A stretch of 64,000 bases of DNA. Source: Rufibacter psychrotolerans. GTDB lineage: Bacteria; Bacteroidota; Bacteroidia; Cytophagales; Hymenobacteraceae. The position numbers were made by a program, and so were the translations under genes. Of this stretch, positions 35,301 to 42,203 are shown one piece after another. The notes below the pieces were generated by a model. The model searched no databases, was not told where the DNA came from, and saw nothing but the letters and a program-made list of their open reading frames with translations. The DNA lies in the NCBI RefSeq assembly GCF_016924645.1, contig NZ_JAFFJV010000024.1, forward strand, positions 26,248 through 90,247, written 5' to 3'. Position 1 is the stretch's first letter. Each line of letters starts with the position of its first letter.

Positions 35301-35661
35301 CAAACTCAGAGTAGTGGAAGAGCAGATGGTCAAATACTCTGGCAGCCCGTGCCCGCAACTGCTCTTCGGTTAACTGAGGCTGGTCATAGTCTTTTCTGAT
35401 CTCTTCTACTATGTTAAGCAAAAGCAGGTCGCTCTTTGCTTTCTCCTTCTCAGGGAGGTGCTCATCATTGAAACCGCGGAGTGCTTCCACAATGCGCGTC
35501 TTCATCTCCTGCGCGGCATCATTGGTGAACGTGATGGCCAGGATATTCTTATAGTAAGAGGCGTCTTCGCTCTGGAGCGCCAGTTTCAGGTATTCCTTGG
35601 TTAACTGGTACGTCTTACCAGATCCGGCAGAAGAGGAGTATATTTTAAAGGAAGCAGGCAC
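32302..35661 (-). CDS. AddA-like UvrD/RecB helicase-nuclease subunit
   Basis: This 1119-residue SF1A helicase has Walker A near the N-terminus (YSSSAGSGKTYQLT), a DEFQDTSVLQW Walker B, motif III/IV GDAKQAIYGWRGG, and SIHKSKGLDYPVVIVPF (motif V). The C-terminal RecB-type nuclease site is visible in RYKPDRIVF and TLIDFKLPPAK. With the AddB-like protein at 22714-25629 it should form the double-strand-break resection complex that loads RecA. The start is GTG at 35661, because the conserved sequence begins only six residues later and no in-frame ATG is near. The downstream neighbour is the AT-rich membrane protein, with a gap of 53 bases. Confidence 0.9.
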   Translation of the reverse strand: MPASFKIYSSSAGSGKTYQLTKEYLKLALQSEDASYYKNILAITFTNDAAQEMKTRIVEALRGFNDEHLPEKEKAKSDLLLLNIVEEIRKDYDQPQLTEEQLRARAARVFDHLLFHYSEFAVSTIDSFVNRVVSAFTTELKLPHNFEVDMDAQTLLSTAVSLLLNKVNTQQENRLLAETLQQYALDKAEEGKSWNVLPDELADFARNLLNEQTYEHLLDIGQLTLQDFKKIRSELYTQKVNVEKQIQTLAQEASDLIDRHGIMPEEMSYGKNGIYSYFRKWNSGFDITIANSNAAKTVNDDKWASAKASTGAKVALDQIKPRLAQIYRAIEELKERETQNHILISAMLPHLYKLSVLSELDRCIQEIKLDKNLVHISEFNKRITEIVLQEPIPFIYERLGERYQHILIDEFQDTSVLQWNNLLPLVENALASDNFNMVVGDAKQAIYGWRGGEMEQILHLHRNQTHHLYQNSRFEENVAPRYDTLRWTLSPDHLNTNYRSAPEIIQFNNELFEFISQANPQFPLLQAIYDADFKQKSPKGKENGKAHLQVLFTQDEVPPYQFDLDACRQTEEIYEGYVQDDLLSYQESTLQLVLQMVQQAQAEGYAPRDIAILSRTNRNSKLVANFLKQKKYDIISQDSLSLQFAEVINLIIAFFRILNQPANSLARSQALYLVYKVVHQELPDNATTGKIAALAVEPSIDPFFRFLQEQGFDLAYRDAGNLSIYELTEKLIRVFDLLGKNNECEYLFRFLDLVLEYTLKYSNNLNNFLQYWDLHKENLSINTPKDRDAITITSIHKSKGLDYPVVIVPFCDWSLEPQTSSLLWGTLPESVAAGGKLRTAVVTLNKKLEQTALHEQYAQKLEKTFIENLNMLYVALTRPVDRLYLIGKAQDFKKANSQKNVSYWLYRYLESKELWQDGQFCYQLAKGAPQAVSHKAITEDVYVLDKFTSADWAQNLKLKQHANNVFDFETQQEHRRWNRKLHYALARITYAEKAPKALRQLVHQGIISQRELPILKEMVDHVLHHPQMQRYFSSAVTVENEREVLDVRTNRYKPDRIVFGGTGDVTLIDFKLPPAKEEYRDNLNSYAALFRELVFSKITCVVYYFEEERVEEWEYVEEV

Positions 35662-35750
35662 GTAGTTACGTAATGATTAAGATGTAGAGAGTTAGCATTG
35701 AAAATTAGGCTTCAGTGATTCGGTTCAGAAGCCTCTTTTCTGGAGTGAGC

Positions 35751-35790
35751 ATTTTCGGGCTGTTTTGACGAAAATAGGCAAAAAATAGCA
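35751..35790. repeat. Dispersed palindrome, copy 8 (diverged)
   Basis: ATTTTCGGGCTGTTTTGACG followed by AAAATAGGCAAAAAAT: imperfect arms, in the divergent region before the small lipoprotein. Confidence 0.55.
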
Positions 35791-35848
35791 GACAGGTACT
35801 TGGTACTGGTATTTTAGCTACTTTCACTGTCGCAAAAATCAATTGTAC

Positions 35849-36286
35849 ATGAAGAAGTTCTACCTGTTTCTTTTTCTCCCTGTTTTCTTCCTTTTCGCCA
35901 GCTGCCAGAACGACGATGACGCCCAACCCTCCCTGGAGGAATTCATCACGGGAGAATGGAAGGAAACCAAGATCACGGTAAAGGTCACCGACGCCAACGG
36001 CGGCATGGTGGCAGAAACCGAATCTGCCGGCTTCAACACCTATTCCCTGGTCAATGGCATGCTCTACATGAGCGACTGGCCAGCGTTCTCCTGGAACTAC
36101 AGGCTGGAGGATGAAAAGGGGGCTTCCGTTATTCATGCCTGGTACGGCGAAACCTATTCGTTGCGGTACGTGATTACCCCAGTCTCTGATACTGAAATGG
36201 TCTGGACCAGCGAATCCCTGCAACCCGGCCCCGACGGCGCCTTGAACCACAAAAGCGTCCGTAAAATCTACCTGAGCCGCAAGTAA
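35849..36286 (+). CDS. Small lipoprotein, lipocalin-like
   Basis: The protein has 145 residues. The signal peptide ends in LFASC with the lipidated Cys near residue 19, followed by QNDDDAQ, an acidic stretch that resembles the Bacteroidota surface-export signal. The mature part begins LEEFITGEWKETKITVKV and continues with alternating strands ending SVRKIYLSRK, the layout of lipocalin-like Bacteroidota lipoproteins (a GxW motif near the start). The ligand is unknown. The ATG at 35849 is used; a TTG two codons earlier is less likely. It appears monocistronic. Confidence 0.75.
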   Translation: MKKFYLFLFLPVFFLFASCQNDDDAQPSLEEFITGEWKETKITVKVTDANGGMVAETESAGFNTYSLVNGMLYMSDWPAFSWNYRLEDEKGASVIHAWYGETYSLRYVITPVSDTEMVWTSESLQPGPDGALNHKSVRKIYLSRK

Positions 36287-37137
36287 GAGGGCAAAGCGTA
36301 TCAGCTCCTTATTGTGAATCAAAATGAAAGGCCTGTAAGTTGCTTCGTAGCCTGGTCGCTGCATTTTGAGCTTAATGCTGTACTGCGTTACAAACAAGCA
36401 GTTTAAAAGGGTCTAGGATGTAGGAGCCTAACCAGATCAGTCAGATCAGATAAAGAAGGCACGAGCTGCAAGCTCGCGCCAGCGACAGCCAGCGGGTGGC
36501 TTTGTTATGTGGAATCCTGCAGTTACAAACTGCAGGACATGGTAGGTCCAAGTCACAGACTTGAACCATAGGAAGAGAAAAGGAATTACCCGCTTTCAAG
36601 AAAATTGCGGAGACACTCGCAGGTCTGGAAGACACTGCGAGGTCTTTGGAGAGGGCTCTAACTATGGCGCGGAGTTACTTCCGTGACTTTCTCAAAAGGC
36701 ATGGAAGTAAATCCGCGCCATAGAAAGGAAAGTTCTAGCGCAATGATTAGCAACTCGGTTGCTTTACAACGTACCAGTTAGAAGATCCCGATTCCAGTCT
36801 TTGGCCCGAGCGCCTCGCTTGTGGTCCCTGCAGAACAGAAGCTAAGAGTAGTCTGCAGCAGTGGGCCTCAAGGGCAGTGCGAGGGGCAAAGACGGGGCCT
36901 CGCGGCCGTGAGCGCACCAAGTAAACTTTGGAACAACCCTGCTCATAAGTCCATAGACAAGCCGTCGCTACACCAGCAAAAGGCCTACTAAACCACAACT
37001 TCAAAGCCACAGGCAAGCGACACCACGCCAGCAAAAAACCAACACCCAAAAACAAAAGTAAACGGGTGAAAATAATTCTTATTCCCTTTTCTTTTGTTAG
37101 TTTCCTTTCTATAGTAGGAAGCCTCTATTATTTTGCG
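36287..37137. other. Gene-free region holding repeat block B1
   Basis: About 850 bases without a believable gene. It contains mini-hairpins from 36454 and the repeat at 36520-36979. The last part (36980-37137) leads into the deaD promoter. Confidence 0.65.
36520..36979. repeat. Long non-coding direct repeat B, copy 1
   Basis: This block shares several long identical stretches, in the same order and orientation, with 39444-39860. Examples are CAGTTACAAACTGC, GTCCAAGTCACAGACTTGAA, ACTCGCAGGTCTGGAAGACA, GATCCCGATTCCAGTCTTTG and GAGGGGCAAAGACGGGGCCT. Several pieces are small inverted repeats. Minus-strand frames in both copies give a similar peptide, but they are broken at different places and look non-coding. 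Confidence 0.8.
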
Positions 37138-37145
37138 TACCTTTG
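37138..37145 (+). promoter_or_regulatory. Putative -7 element of the deaD leader
   Basis: TACCTTTG, an exact TAnnTTTG match. No TTG at the right distance upstream. It predicts a leader of about 150 bases before the helicase start. Confidence 0.45.
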
Positions 37146-37161
37146 CCCCACAATACACGCC

Positions 37162-37187
37162 GAGACCCCGAGTCGGTCTCATTTTTT
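37162..37187 (+). terminator. Terminator-like hairpin in the deaD leader
   Basis: GAGACC / GGTCTC stem with a seven-base loop, followed by ATTTTTT. It is placed just after the predicted transcript start and far before the coding region, so it could act as an attenuator. Confidence 0.45.
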
Positions 37188-37247
37188 GGCAAAGGCACTT
37201 CTCAAGCAATCCTCTGTGCGGCTTTCTCCGCAACGAAATCTTGATAA

Positions 37248-37304
37248 ATGACGAATACCCTAGGGCAGGTGTATTGTCTTTATATATCATACATACATAA
37301 TTGA
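37248..37304 (+). CDS. Possible 18-codon leader peptide coupled to deaD
   Basis: ATG at 37248 opens a short frame encoding MTNTLGQVYCLYISYIHN. Its TGA (37302-37304) overlaps the helicase ATG (37304-37306) as TGATG. Such an overlap allows translational coupling. The peptide is too short to judge by composition, and chance cannot be excluded. Confidence 0.3.
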   Translation: MTNTLGQVYCLYISYIHN

Positions 37305-39166
37305 TGGAAAGAATCAAATTCCAGGAGCTTCCGTTGTCGGAAGAAATCCAACGCGCCATCGTGGATTTAGGCTACGAAGAAGCTTCTCCTATTCAGACAG
37401 CCGCCATTCCGGTGCTGTTAGAAGGCCGCGATGTGATCGGTCAAGCCCAAACCGGGACCGGTAAAACCGCCGCTTTCTCAATCCCTACCATTGAGTCCAT
37501 TGACCCCAACAACCGCGACGTGCAGGCGTTGATCCTGTGCCCCACCCGCGAATTGGCGATTCAGGTAGCCGAAGAAATTCAGAAACTGGTAAAGTACAAA
37601 AAAGGCATCAGCGTAGTGCCTATTTATGGTGGTCAGCCCTATGAGCGCCAGTTACGCGCCCTTAAACAAGGAGTACAGATCGTAATCGGGACGCCCGGCC
37701 GCGTGATGGACCACATTGAAAGAGGCACCCTCCAACTGGAGAACACCAAAAAGATCATCTTGGATGAGGCCGACGAGATGTTGGACATGGGCTTCAGAGA
37801 GGACATTGAGTTCGTGCTGAGCCACATGCCGGAAGACAGACAAACCATCTTCTTCTCGGCTACCATGAGCAAACCCATCATGGAACTGACGCGCAAGTAC
37901 CAGACCAATCCTGAGATTGTGAAGGTAACGCAGCAGCAGCTCACCGTGACCAATATTGAGCAGATCTACTTTGAGGTACGCAGCTCAGGCAAGATGGAAG
38001 TGACCACGCGCCTGATTGACATGTACAACTTCAAAGTGGTGATTATCTTCTGTAACACCAAACGCATGGTTGACGAGCTGGTGAGCAACCTGCAAGCCCG
38101 CGGTTACTTTGCCGATGGTCTGCACGGCGACATGAACCAGAACCAGCGGAACAACGTGATGAACAAGTTCAAAGCGGGTACCCTGGAGATTCTGGTAGCC
38201 ACTGACGTGGCCGCCCGCGGCATTGACGTGGACAACGTAGAGGCCGTGATCAACTATGACCTGCCGCAGGACGAAGAAAACTATGTGCACCGTATTGGCC
38301 GTACCGGCCGGGCTGGTAAATCAGGGAAAGCCTTCTCGTTTGTAGCAGGCCGTGACCTGTACAAGCTGCGCGACATTGAGCGCTTTACCAAGGCCAAGAT
38401 CGTTCGTCAGAACGTGCCTACCTATGAAGACGTAGCCGAGGTACGGACCACGTTGGTCTTGGATCAGGTGAAAGAAGTGATCCAGAAAGGTGGCCTGTCC
38501 AAGCACATCCTCAAGATTGAGCGCCTGGTAGACCAGGATTTCACCACCATGGACATTGCCGCGGCCTTGTTGAAAATGGTGATGAAAGACACCAAAGCCA
38601 AAGAAAAGAGCGCCGAAGCCAGCGAAGGCAAAGGTGGTCCTAAGCCGGGCTTTGACCGTCTGTTCGTGACCCTGGGCAAAAAAGACCGTCTGCACCCCAA
38701 AGACCTGGTAGACATCATGACCGACTACACCAGCATCCCGGCCGGTAAAGTAGGCGACATTGACCTGTACGACCGCTTCAGCTTCGTGGAAGTGCCCACT
38801 GAGTACACCTCAGAGATCCTGGACCGCTTAGCGGTTACGGAGATCAACGGCATGACCGTGAAATTCCAGAAGGCTGAGAAGAAGTCACTGGACCCCGCCA
38901 ACGGCGGCCGTGAGCTGGACGAACTGGAGGAGCGCCCTCGCAAGAAGTTCTACGAAGGCGCCTTCAACCGCAGTGGCGGCGGTGGCGACAGAGCCCGTGG
39001 CAGCCGCAGCAGCGGCTACGGAGACCGCGGCGGCGATAGAGGCGGACGTCCTTTCGGGGACAGAGACCGGGGCGGTGACCGTGGCGGCAGAAGCTTCGGC
39101 GGAGACCGCGACCGTGGCCCACGCAGCGGCGGTGGCTTTAGAGAAAGAAAAAGAAGAGATTTCTAA
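37304..39166 (+). CDS. deaD: DEAD-box RNA helicase, CsdA/DeaD type
   Basis: This 620-residue ATP-dependent RNA helicase has the Q motif (SPIQTAAIPVLLEGRD), Walker A (AQTGTGKTAAFSIP), PTRELA, DEAD (ILDEADEMLDMGF), SAT, and HRIGRTGRAGKSG. A DbpA-type RNA-binding domain lies around residues 455-530 (FVTLGKKDRLHPKDLVDIMT). The basic RGG-like tail (GGDRGGRPFGDRDRGG) is typical of cold-shock helicases acting in ribosome assembly and mRNA turnover. The ATG at 37304 is preferred over a TTG one codon earlier. Direct repeats of non-coding DNA flank the gene on both sides. A strong terminator follows. Confidence 0.95.
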   Translation: MERIKFQELPLSEEIQRAIVDLGYEEASPIQTAAIPVLLEGRDVIGQAQTGTGKTAAFSIPTIESIDPNNRDVQALILCPTRELAIQVAEEIQKLVKYKKGISVVPIYGGQPYERQLRALKQGVQIVIGTPGRVMDHIERGTLQLENTKKIILDEADEMLDMGFREDIEFVLSHMPEDRQTIFFSATMSKPIMELTRKYQTNPEIVKVTQQQLTVTNIEQIYFEVRSSGKMEVTTRLIDMYNFKVVIIFCNTKRMVDELVSNLQARGYFADGLHGDMNQNQRNNVMNKFKAGTLEILVATDVAARGIDVDNVEAVINYDLPQDEENYVHRIGRTGRAGKSGKAFSFVAGRDLYKLRDIERFTKAKIVRQNVPTYEDVAEVRTTLVLDQVKEVIQKGGLSKHILKIERLVDQDFTTMDIAAALLKMVMKDTKAKEKSAEASEGKGGPKPGFDRLFVTLGKKDRLHPKDLVDIMTDYTSIPAGKVGDIDLYDRFSFVEVPTEYTSEILDRLAVTEINGMTVKFQKAEKKSLDPANGGRELDELEERPRKKFYEGAFNRSGGGGDRARGSRSSGYGDRGGDRGGRPFGDRDRGGDRGGRSFGGDRDRGPRSGGGFRERKRRDF

Positions 39167-39260
39167 AATATTTTTCAGAATACCGTAACCCTGCCACAAA
39201 GCTTCCCGTTTAAATGAGGGACAGAGCTTAAAAGTTAATAAAGGGTTTAGTATCTGTTTT

Positions 39261-39297
39261 AAAAAATCGCGGTCCTGAAGAGACCGCGATTTTTTTT
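39261..39297 (+). terminator. Terminator of deaD
   Basis: AAAAAATCGCGGTC / GACCGCGATTTTTT, a perfect 14-bp stem with a seven-base loop and extra T residues. Confidence 0.9.
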
Positions 39298-39310
39298 GGT
39301 ACCTACTCCA

Positions 39311-39351
39311 TCCGTTTTAGGGCTCTTTTTACAAAAGACGCTTAAAACGGA
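39311..39351. repeat. Dispersed palindrome, copy 9
   Basis: TCCGTTTTAGGGCTC and its diverged complement GACGCTTAAAACGGA around a TTTTTACAAAA core, 14 bases after the deaD terminator. Confidence 0.75.
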
Positions 39352-39443
39352 GCTGCGTTAGCCGGTAGGATTATTATAGAGTATTCCACAAAGTACATTT
39401 CAGGTAGTTTGTTGGGATTAGAAAGGAAGCCATTATCGCTCGG

Positions 39444-39860
39444 CAGTTACAAACTGCCTTCTTGGTAGGTCCAAGTCACAGACTTGAACCATAAGAGGAA
39501 TAAAAAGAGTACCCGCTTTTTGAAGAAGAAGTACGCAGACACTCGCAGGTCTGGAAGACACTGCGAGGTCTTTGGAGAGGGAAAGGCTTTAAACCTGCGC
39601 AATAAAAAGAATAGGTCTAGCACAATGATTAGCAAACCAGCTGCTATGCAAGTCCACAGTTGGAAGATCCCGATTCCAGTCTTTGGCTCGAGCGCCTCGC
39701 TTGTGGCCCCTGAATGGCTTTTGCTAAGAAGAAACTGCAGAGGTGGGCCGCAAGGGCAGTGCGAGGGGCAAAGACGGGGCCTCGCGGCCGTGAGCGCTTA
39801 TCAGAAAAGATGAAACAACCCTGCCCATAGTCGATAGACAAGCGCTAACTACGCTAGCAA
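39444..39860. repeat. Long non-coding direct repeat B, copy 2
   Basis: Second copy of the block at 36520-36979, same orientation, about 2.9 kb away and on the other side of deaD. Identity is patchy: near-perfect stretches of 30-60 bases alternate with diverged spacers. No convincing gene lies in 39352-40000. Further mini-hairpins (GAGCGGAACGCTCGCGCC) follow at 39938-39990. Confidence 0.8.
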
Positions 39861-40000
39861 TAGCAAACCAAGTAACCCACACTGAAAGCAGTAAACCTAT
39901 TGGGGCACCTGAAGTAGTAATCAGAAGATATACAGCACGAGAAGGCACGAGCGGAACGCTCGCGCCAGCGGAAGGCTCACGCCAGTGAAACAGAGAAAGG

Positions 40001-41236
40001 CTATTCCGCCATCGCCTTTCCCGCCAAATACCCGCCCGTCCAGGCGGCTTGGAAGTTGAAGCCGCCGGTGATGCCGTCAATGTCCACCACTTCCCCGGCG
40101 AAGAACAAACCCGGCACCAGGCGGCTTTCCATCCGTTCCAGGTGCAGCTCCTCCAGTTTAATGCCGCCGCAGGTCACAAATTCCTCCTTGAAGGTGGTCT
40201 TGCCTTTCACATCAAACGGCGTCCTGACCAGGAGCTCAATCAATTTATTCTGGGCTTTGCCCGACAGTTCGGTCCATTTTACCTGTTCCGGTACCTCGGC
40301 CAGTTCGCAGAGGCGCTGCCACAGACGGCTGGGCAGTTGGAACAACGGATTGCTGAAGACGGTTTTGCGGGGCGACGTCTGCCGGGTTTGCAGGAGTTGC
40401 TGCCTGACCTGCTCCTCGGTGAGGTCTGGCACCCAGTTCACCAGCGCCGTGCCGGTGTAACCCAAGCCGAACATGAGTTTTGCGCCCCAGGCCGAAAACC
40501 GCAGGACCGAAGGGCCGCTCAGGCCCCAGTGAGTGATCAGCAAAGGGCCTTTCGTCTCCAATTTTTGGCCGGTCAGCTTCACTTTAGCCTTGGGCACCGC
40601 TACGCCCTGCAGGTCCTTGAACGGCGAGCCGGGCACGTTCAGGGTGAAGAGGGACGGAATGGGAGCTTCGGTGCTGTGGCCCAGTTGGTGGAGCCACTGG
40701 TAACTTTCGGCTTTGGCGTTGCCGCCAGTGGCCACCAGCACCTTGGCGCCGGAGAGGCGCTCGCCGGTGCTTAGCTCCAGCAGGAACCGCTCAGGGGCAG
40801 GGGCATCGGGTTGCACTTTGATCTGGTGCACGCCTACTTGGGTCCTGATTTCTACACCCGCCTGGCGGGCAGCCTGCACCAGGCAGTCCACAATGGTTTC
40901 GGAGGAATTGGACTGCGGAAACATGCGTCCGTCGGCCTCGGTCTTGAGCTTCACGCCGCGCTTTTCAAACCAGGCCACGGTATCCTGTGCCCCAAAGAGC
41001 GGCAAGAGTTTCTTGAGGGCTTTCTGCCCCCGGGGGTAATGCTGGGAGAAGGCCGAGGCCTGGAACAAGGCGTGCGTGACATTGCAGCGGCCGCCCCCAG
41101 ACACCCGCACTTTGGAAAGCAGTTTGGAGGTCTTTTCCAGCAGCAGCACCCGCTTGCCGGGGTTTGCCTCCGCGCAGGTGATGGCCCCAAAAAAGCCGGC
41201 CGCACCTCCTCCAATCACCACTACTGTTTCTTGCAT
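40001..41236 (-). CDS. HI0933/YhiN-type NAD(P)/FAD flavoprotein
   Basis: This 411-residue flavoprotein begins with the FAD-binding motif VVVIGGGAAGFFGAITCAEA and the family signature KVRVSGGGRCNVTHA. It ends with the second FAD contact (GLFFAGEVVDIDGITGGFNF, then QAAWTGGYLAG). The family (YhiN, BaiN-like) contains flavoproteins of mostly unknown role; one clostridial member reduces bile-acid intermediates. The ATG at 41236 is used because the motif starts five residues later; the frame runs on to 41293. The epimerase gene upstream lies on the same strand 73 bases away and may share a transcript. Confidence 0.88.
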   Translation of the reverse strand: MQETVVVIGGGAAGFFGAITCAEANPGKRVLLLEKTSKLLSKVRVSGGGRCNVTHALFQASAFSQHYPRGQKALKKLLPLFGAQDTVAWFEKRGVKLKTEADGRMFPQSNSSETIVDCLVQAARQAGVEIRTQVGVHQIKVQPDAPAPERFLLELSTGERLSGAKVLVATGGNAKAESYQWLHQLGHSTEAPIPSLFTLNVPGSPFKDLQGVAVPKAKVKLTGQKLETKGPLLITHWGLSGPSVLRFSAWGAKLMFGLGYTGTALVNWVPDLTEEQVRQQLLQTRQTSPRKTVFSNPLFQLPSRLWQRLCELAEVPEQVKWTELSGKAQNKLIELLVRTPFDVKGKTTFKEEFVTCGGIKLEELHLERMESRLVPGLFFAGEVVDIDGITGGFNFQAAWTGGYLAGKAMAE

Positions 41237-41309
41237 CTGTTTTAGCTTAATTCTACAAAAATACGCAAAAAACGCCACTTGGGCAGACTCCACCCACGGC
41301 CGGGTTTAC

Positions 41310-42137
41310 CTAGAATGCAGGAGAAGTGAGGCAGGTCAATGGGTTTGGGTACAGAAACGTATAGGACAGTTCTTGCTGCACCCGCTCACTGCTGATGCGC
41401 TTGAATTTAGGCTCTGAGGATTGGGTAAACTTGGGCGGAACCAAGCCCAGCAACTGGCTGGCCTGGGTGTAGAACGCTTGCCGGGTGGGGTGCTCCGGGG
41501 CGCAGGCGTTAAAGACATAACCCCACTTTTCTTGCCGTATCATTTCTGCCAACAGCTGCACGCAGTCGGTTAAATGGATCATGTTCACGGGTCCGTCGGG
41601 TTGGGGGACGGCTGTTTTTCCGGCCAGAAAGCGCCCCGGGTGCCGCTGGCCACCCATGAGTCCGCCGAAGCGCACCACGGTGGCCCGGCCCGGCATGGCC
41701 TGCTGCACCAGAAACTCGCAGCGCAACATCAGGGAAGAAGCGTTGGGCGAGGGCACGGCATCAGCTTCGGTTACGCCGCGGTTCAGGTCGGGGTACACCG
41801 AGGTGGAAGACACAAACAAGACCGCCCGCCCCTGGGGGGAGCAGCGTTCCAGTACAGCTTGAAGCAACTGCTCATAAGTGCTTTGGTCAGTGGTCGATCT
41901 GGAAGGTGGAATGTTGAAGAGGAGCACATCGGCTTCCAAAAACTCCCGCAGCTGGGATTTTGAGCTGTTTTCCGGAAACTGAACCAAAAACGGCTCTATC
42001 CCTTTTGCCGCCAGGAGGGGCAGCTTCTCTGCGGTGGTGGTGGAGCCTTTCACCCGGTAGCCCCTTTTTACCAGTTCTTCGGCCAGCGGCAAGCCCAGCC
42101 AACCGCAGCCCATCACGCTGATCGTTTTTAACTCCAT
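41310..42137 (-). CDS. NAD(P)-binding SDR-like protein (YeeZ type)
   Basis: This 275-residue Rossmann protein has a glycine motif (SVMGCGWLGLPLAEELVKRG) and an atypical short-chain dehydrogenase layout. It resembles YeeZ-type nucleoside-diphosphate-sugar epimerase-like proteins: VLFVSSTSVYPDLNRG, then VVRFGGLMGGQRHPGRFLAG and NMIHLTDCVQLL. The usual YxxxK pair is not obvious, so catalysis is uncertain. A stretch at 41950-41990 encoding FLVQFPENSSKSQ looks like a dispersed palindrome captured in the gene. The start lies 66 bases from the divergent CrtI-like gene. Confidence 0.75.
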   Translation of the reverse strand: MELKTISVMGCGWLGLPLAEELVKRGYRVKGSTTTAEKLPLLAAKGIEPFLVQFPENSSKSQLREFLEADVLLFNIPPSRSTTDQSTYEQLLQAVLERCSPQGRAVLFVSSTSVYPDLNRGVTEADAVPSPNASSLMLRCEFLVQQAMPGRATVVRFGGLMGGQRHPGRFLAGKTAVPQPDGPVNMIHLTDCVQLLAEMIRQEKWGYVFNACAPEHPTRQAFYTQASQLLGLVPPKFTQSSEPKFKRISSERVQQELSYTFLYPNPLTCLTSPAF

Positions 42138-42203
42138 TCGGCAAAGAACGCCCTAAAACAACAGCACCGCAACAAAACTGCCCAGAATTGGTTCTTGCAC
42201 TAC

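Noticed and set aside
22714..35661. Calling the helicase-nuclease pair RecBC
   Set aside because: The first protein has a C-terminal Fe-S nuclease typical of AddB and there is no RecD, so the AddAB type fits better.
36747..37055. Minus-strand frame of 102 codons in repeat block B1, similar to the one at 39644-39841
   Set aside because: The shared peptide comes from the DNA repeat. The frames differ in length and start, and the surrounding blocks have hairpins rather than coding features.
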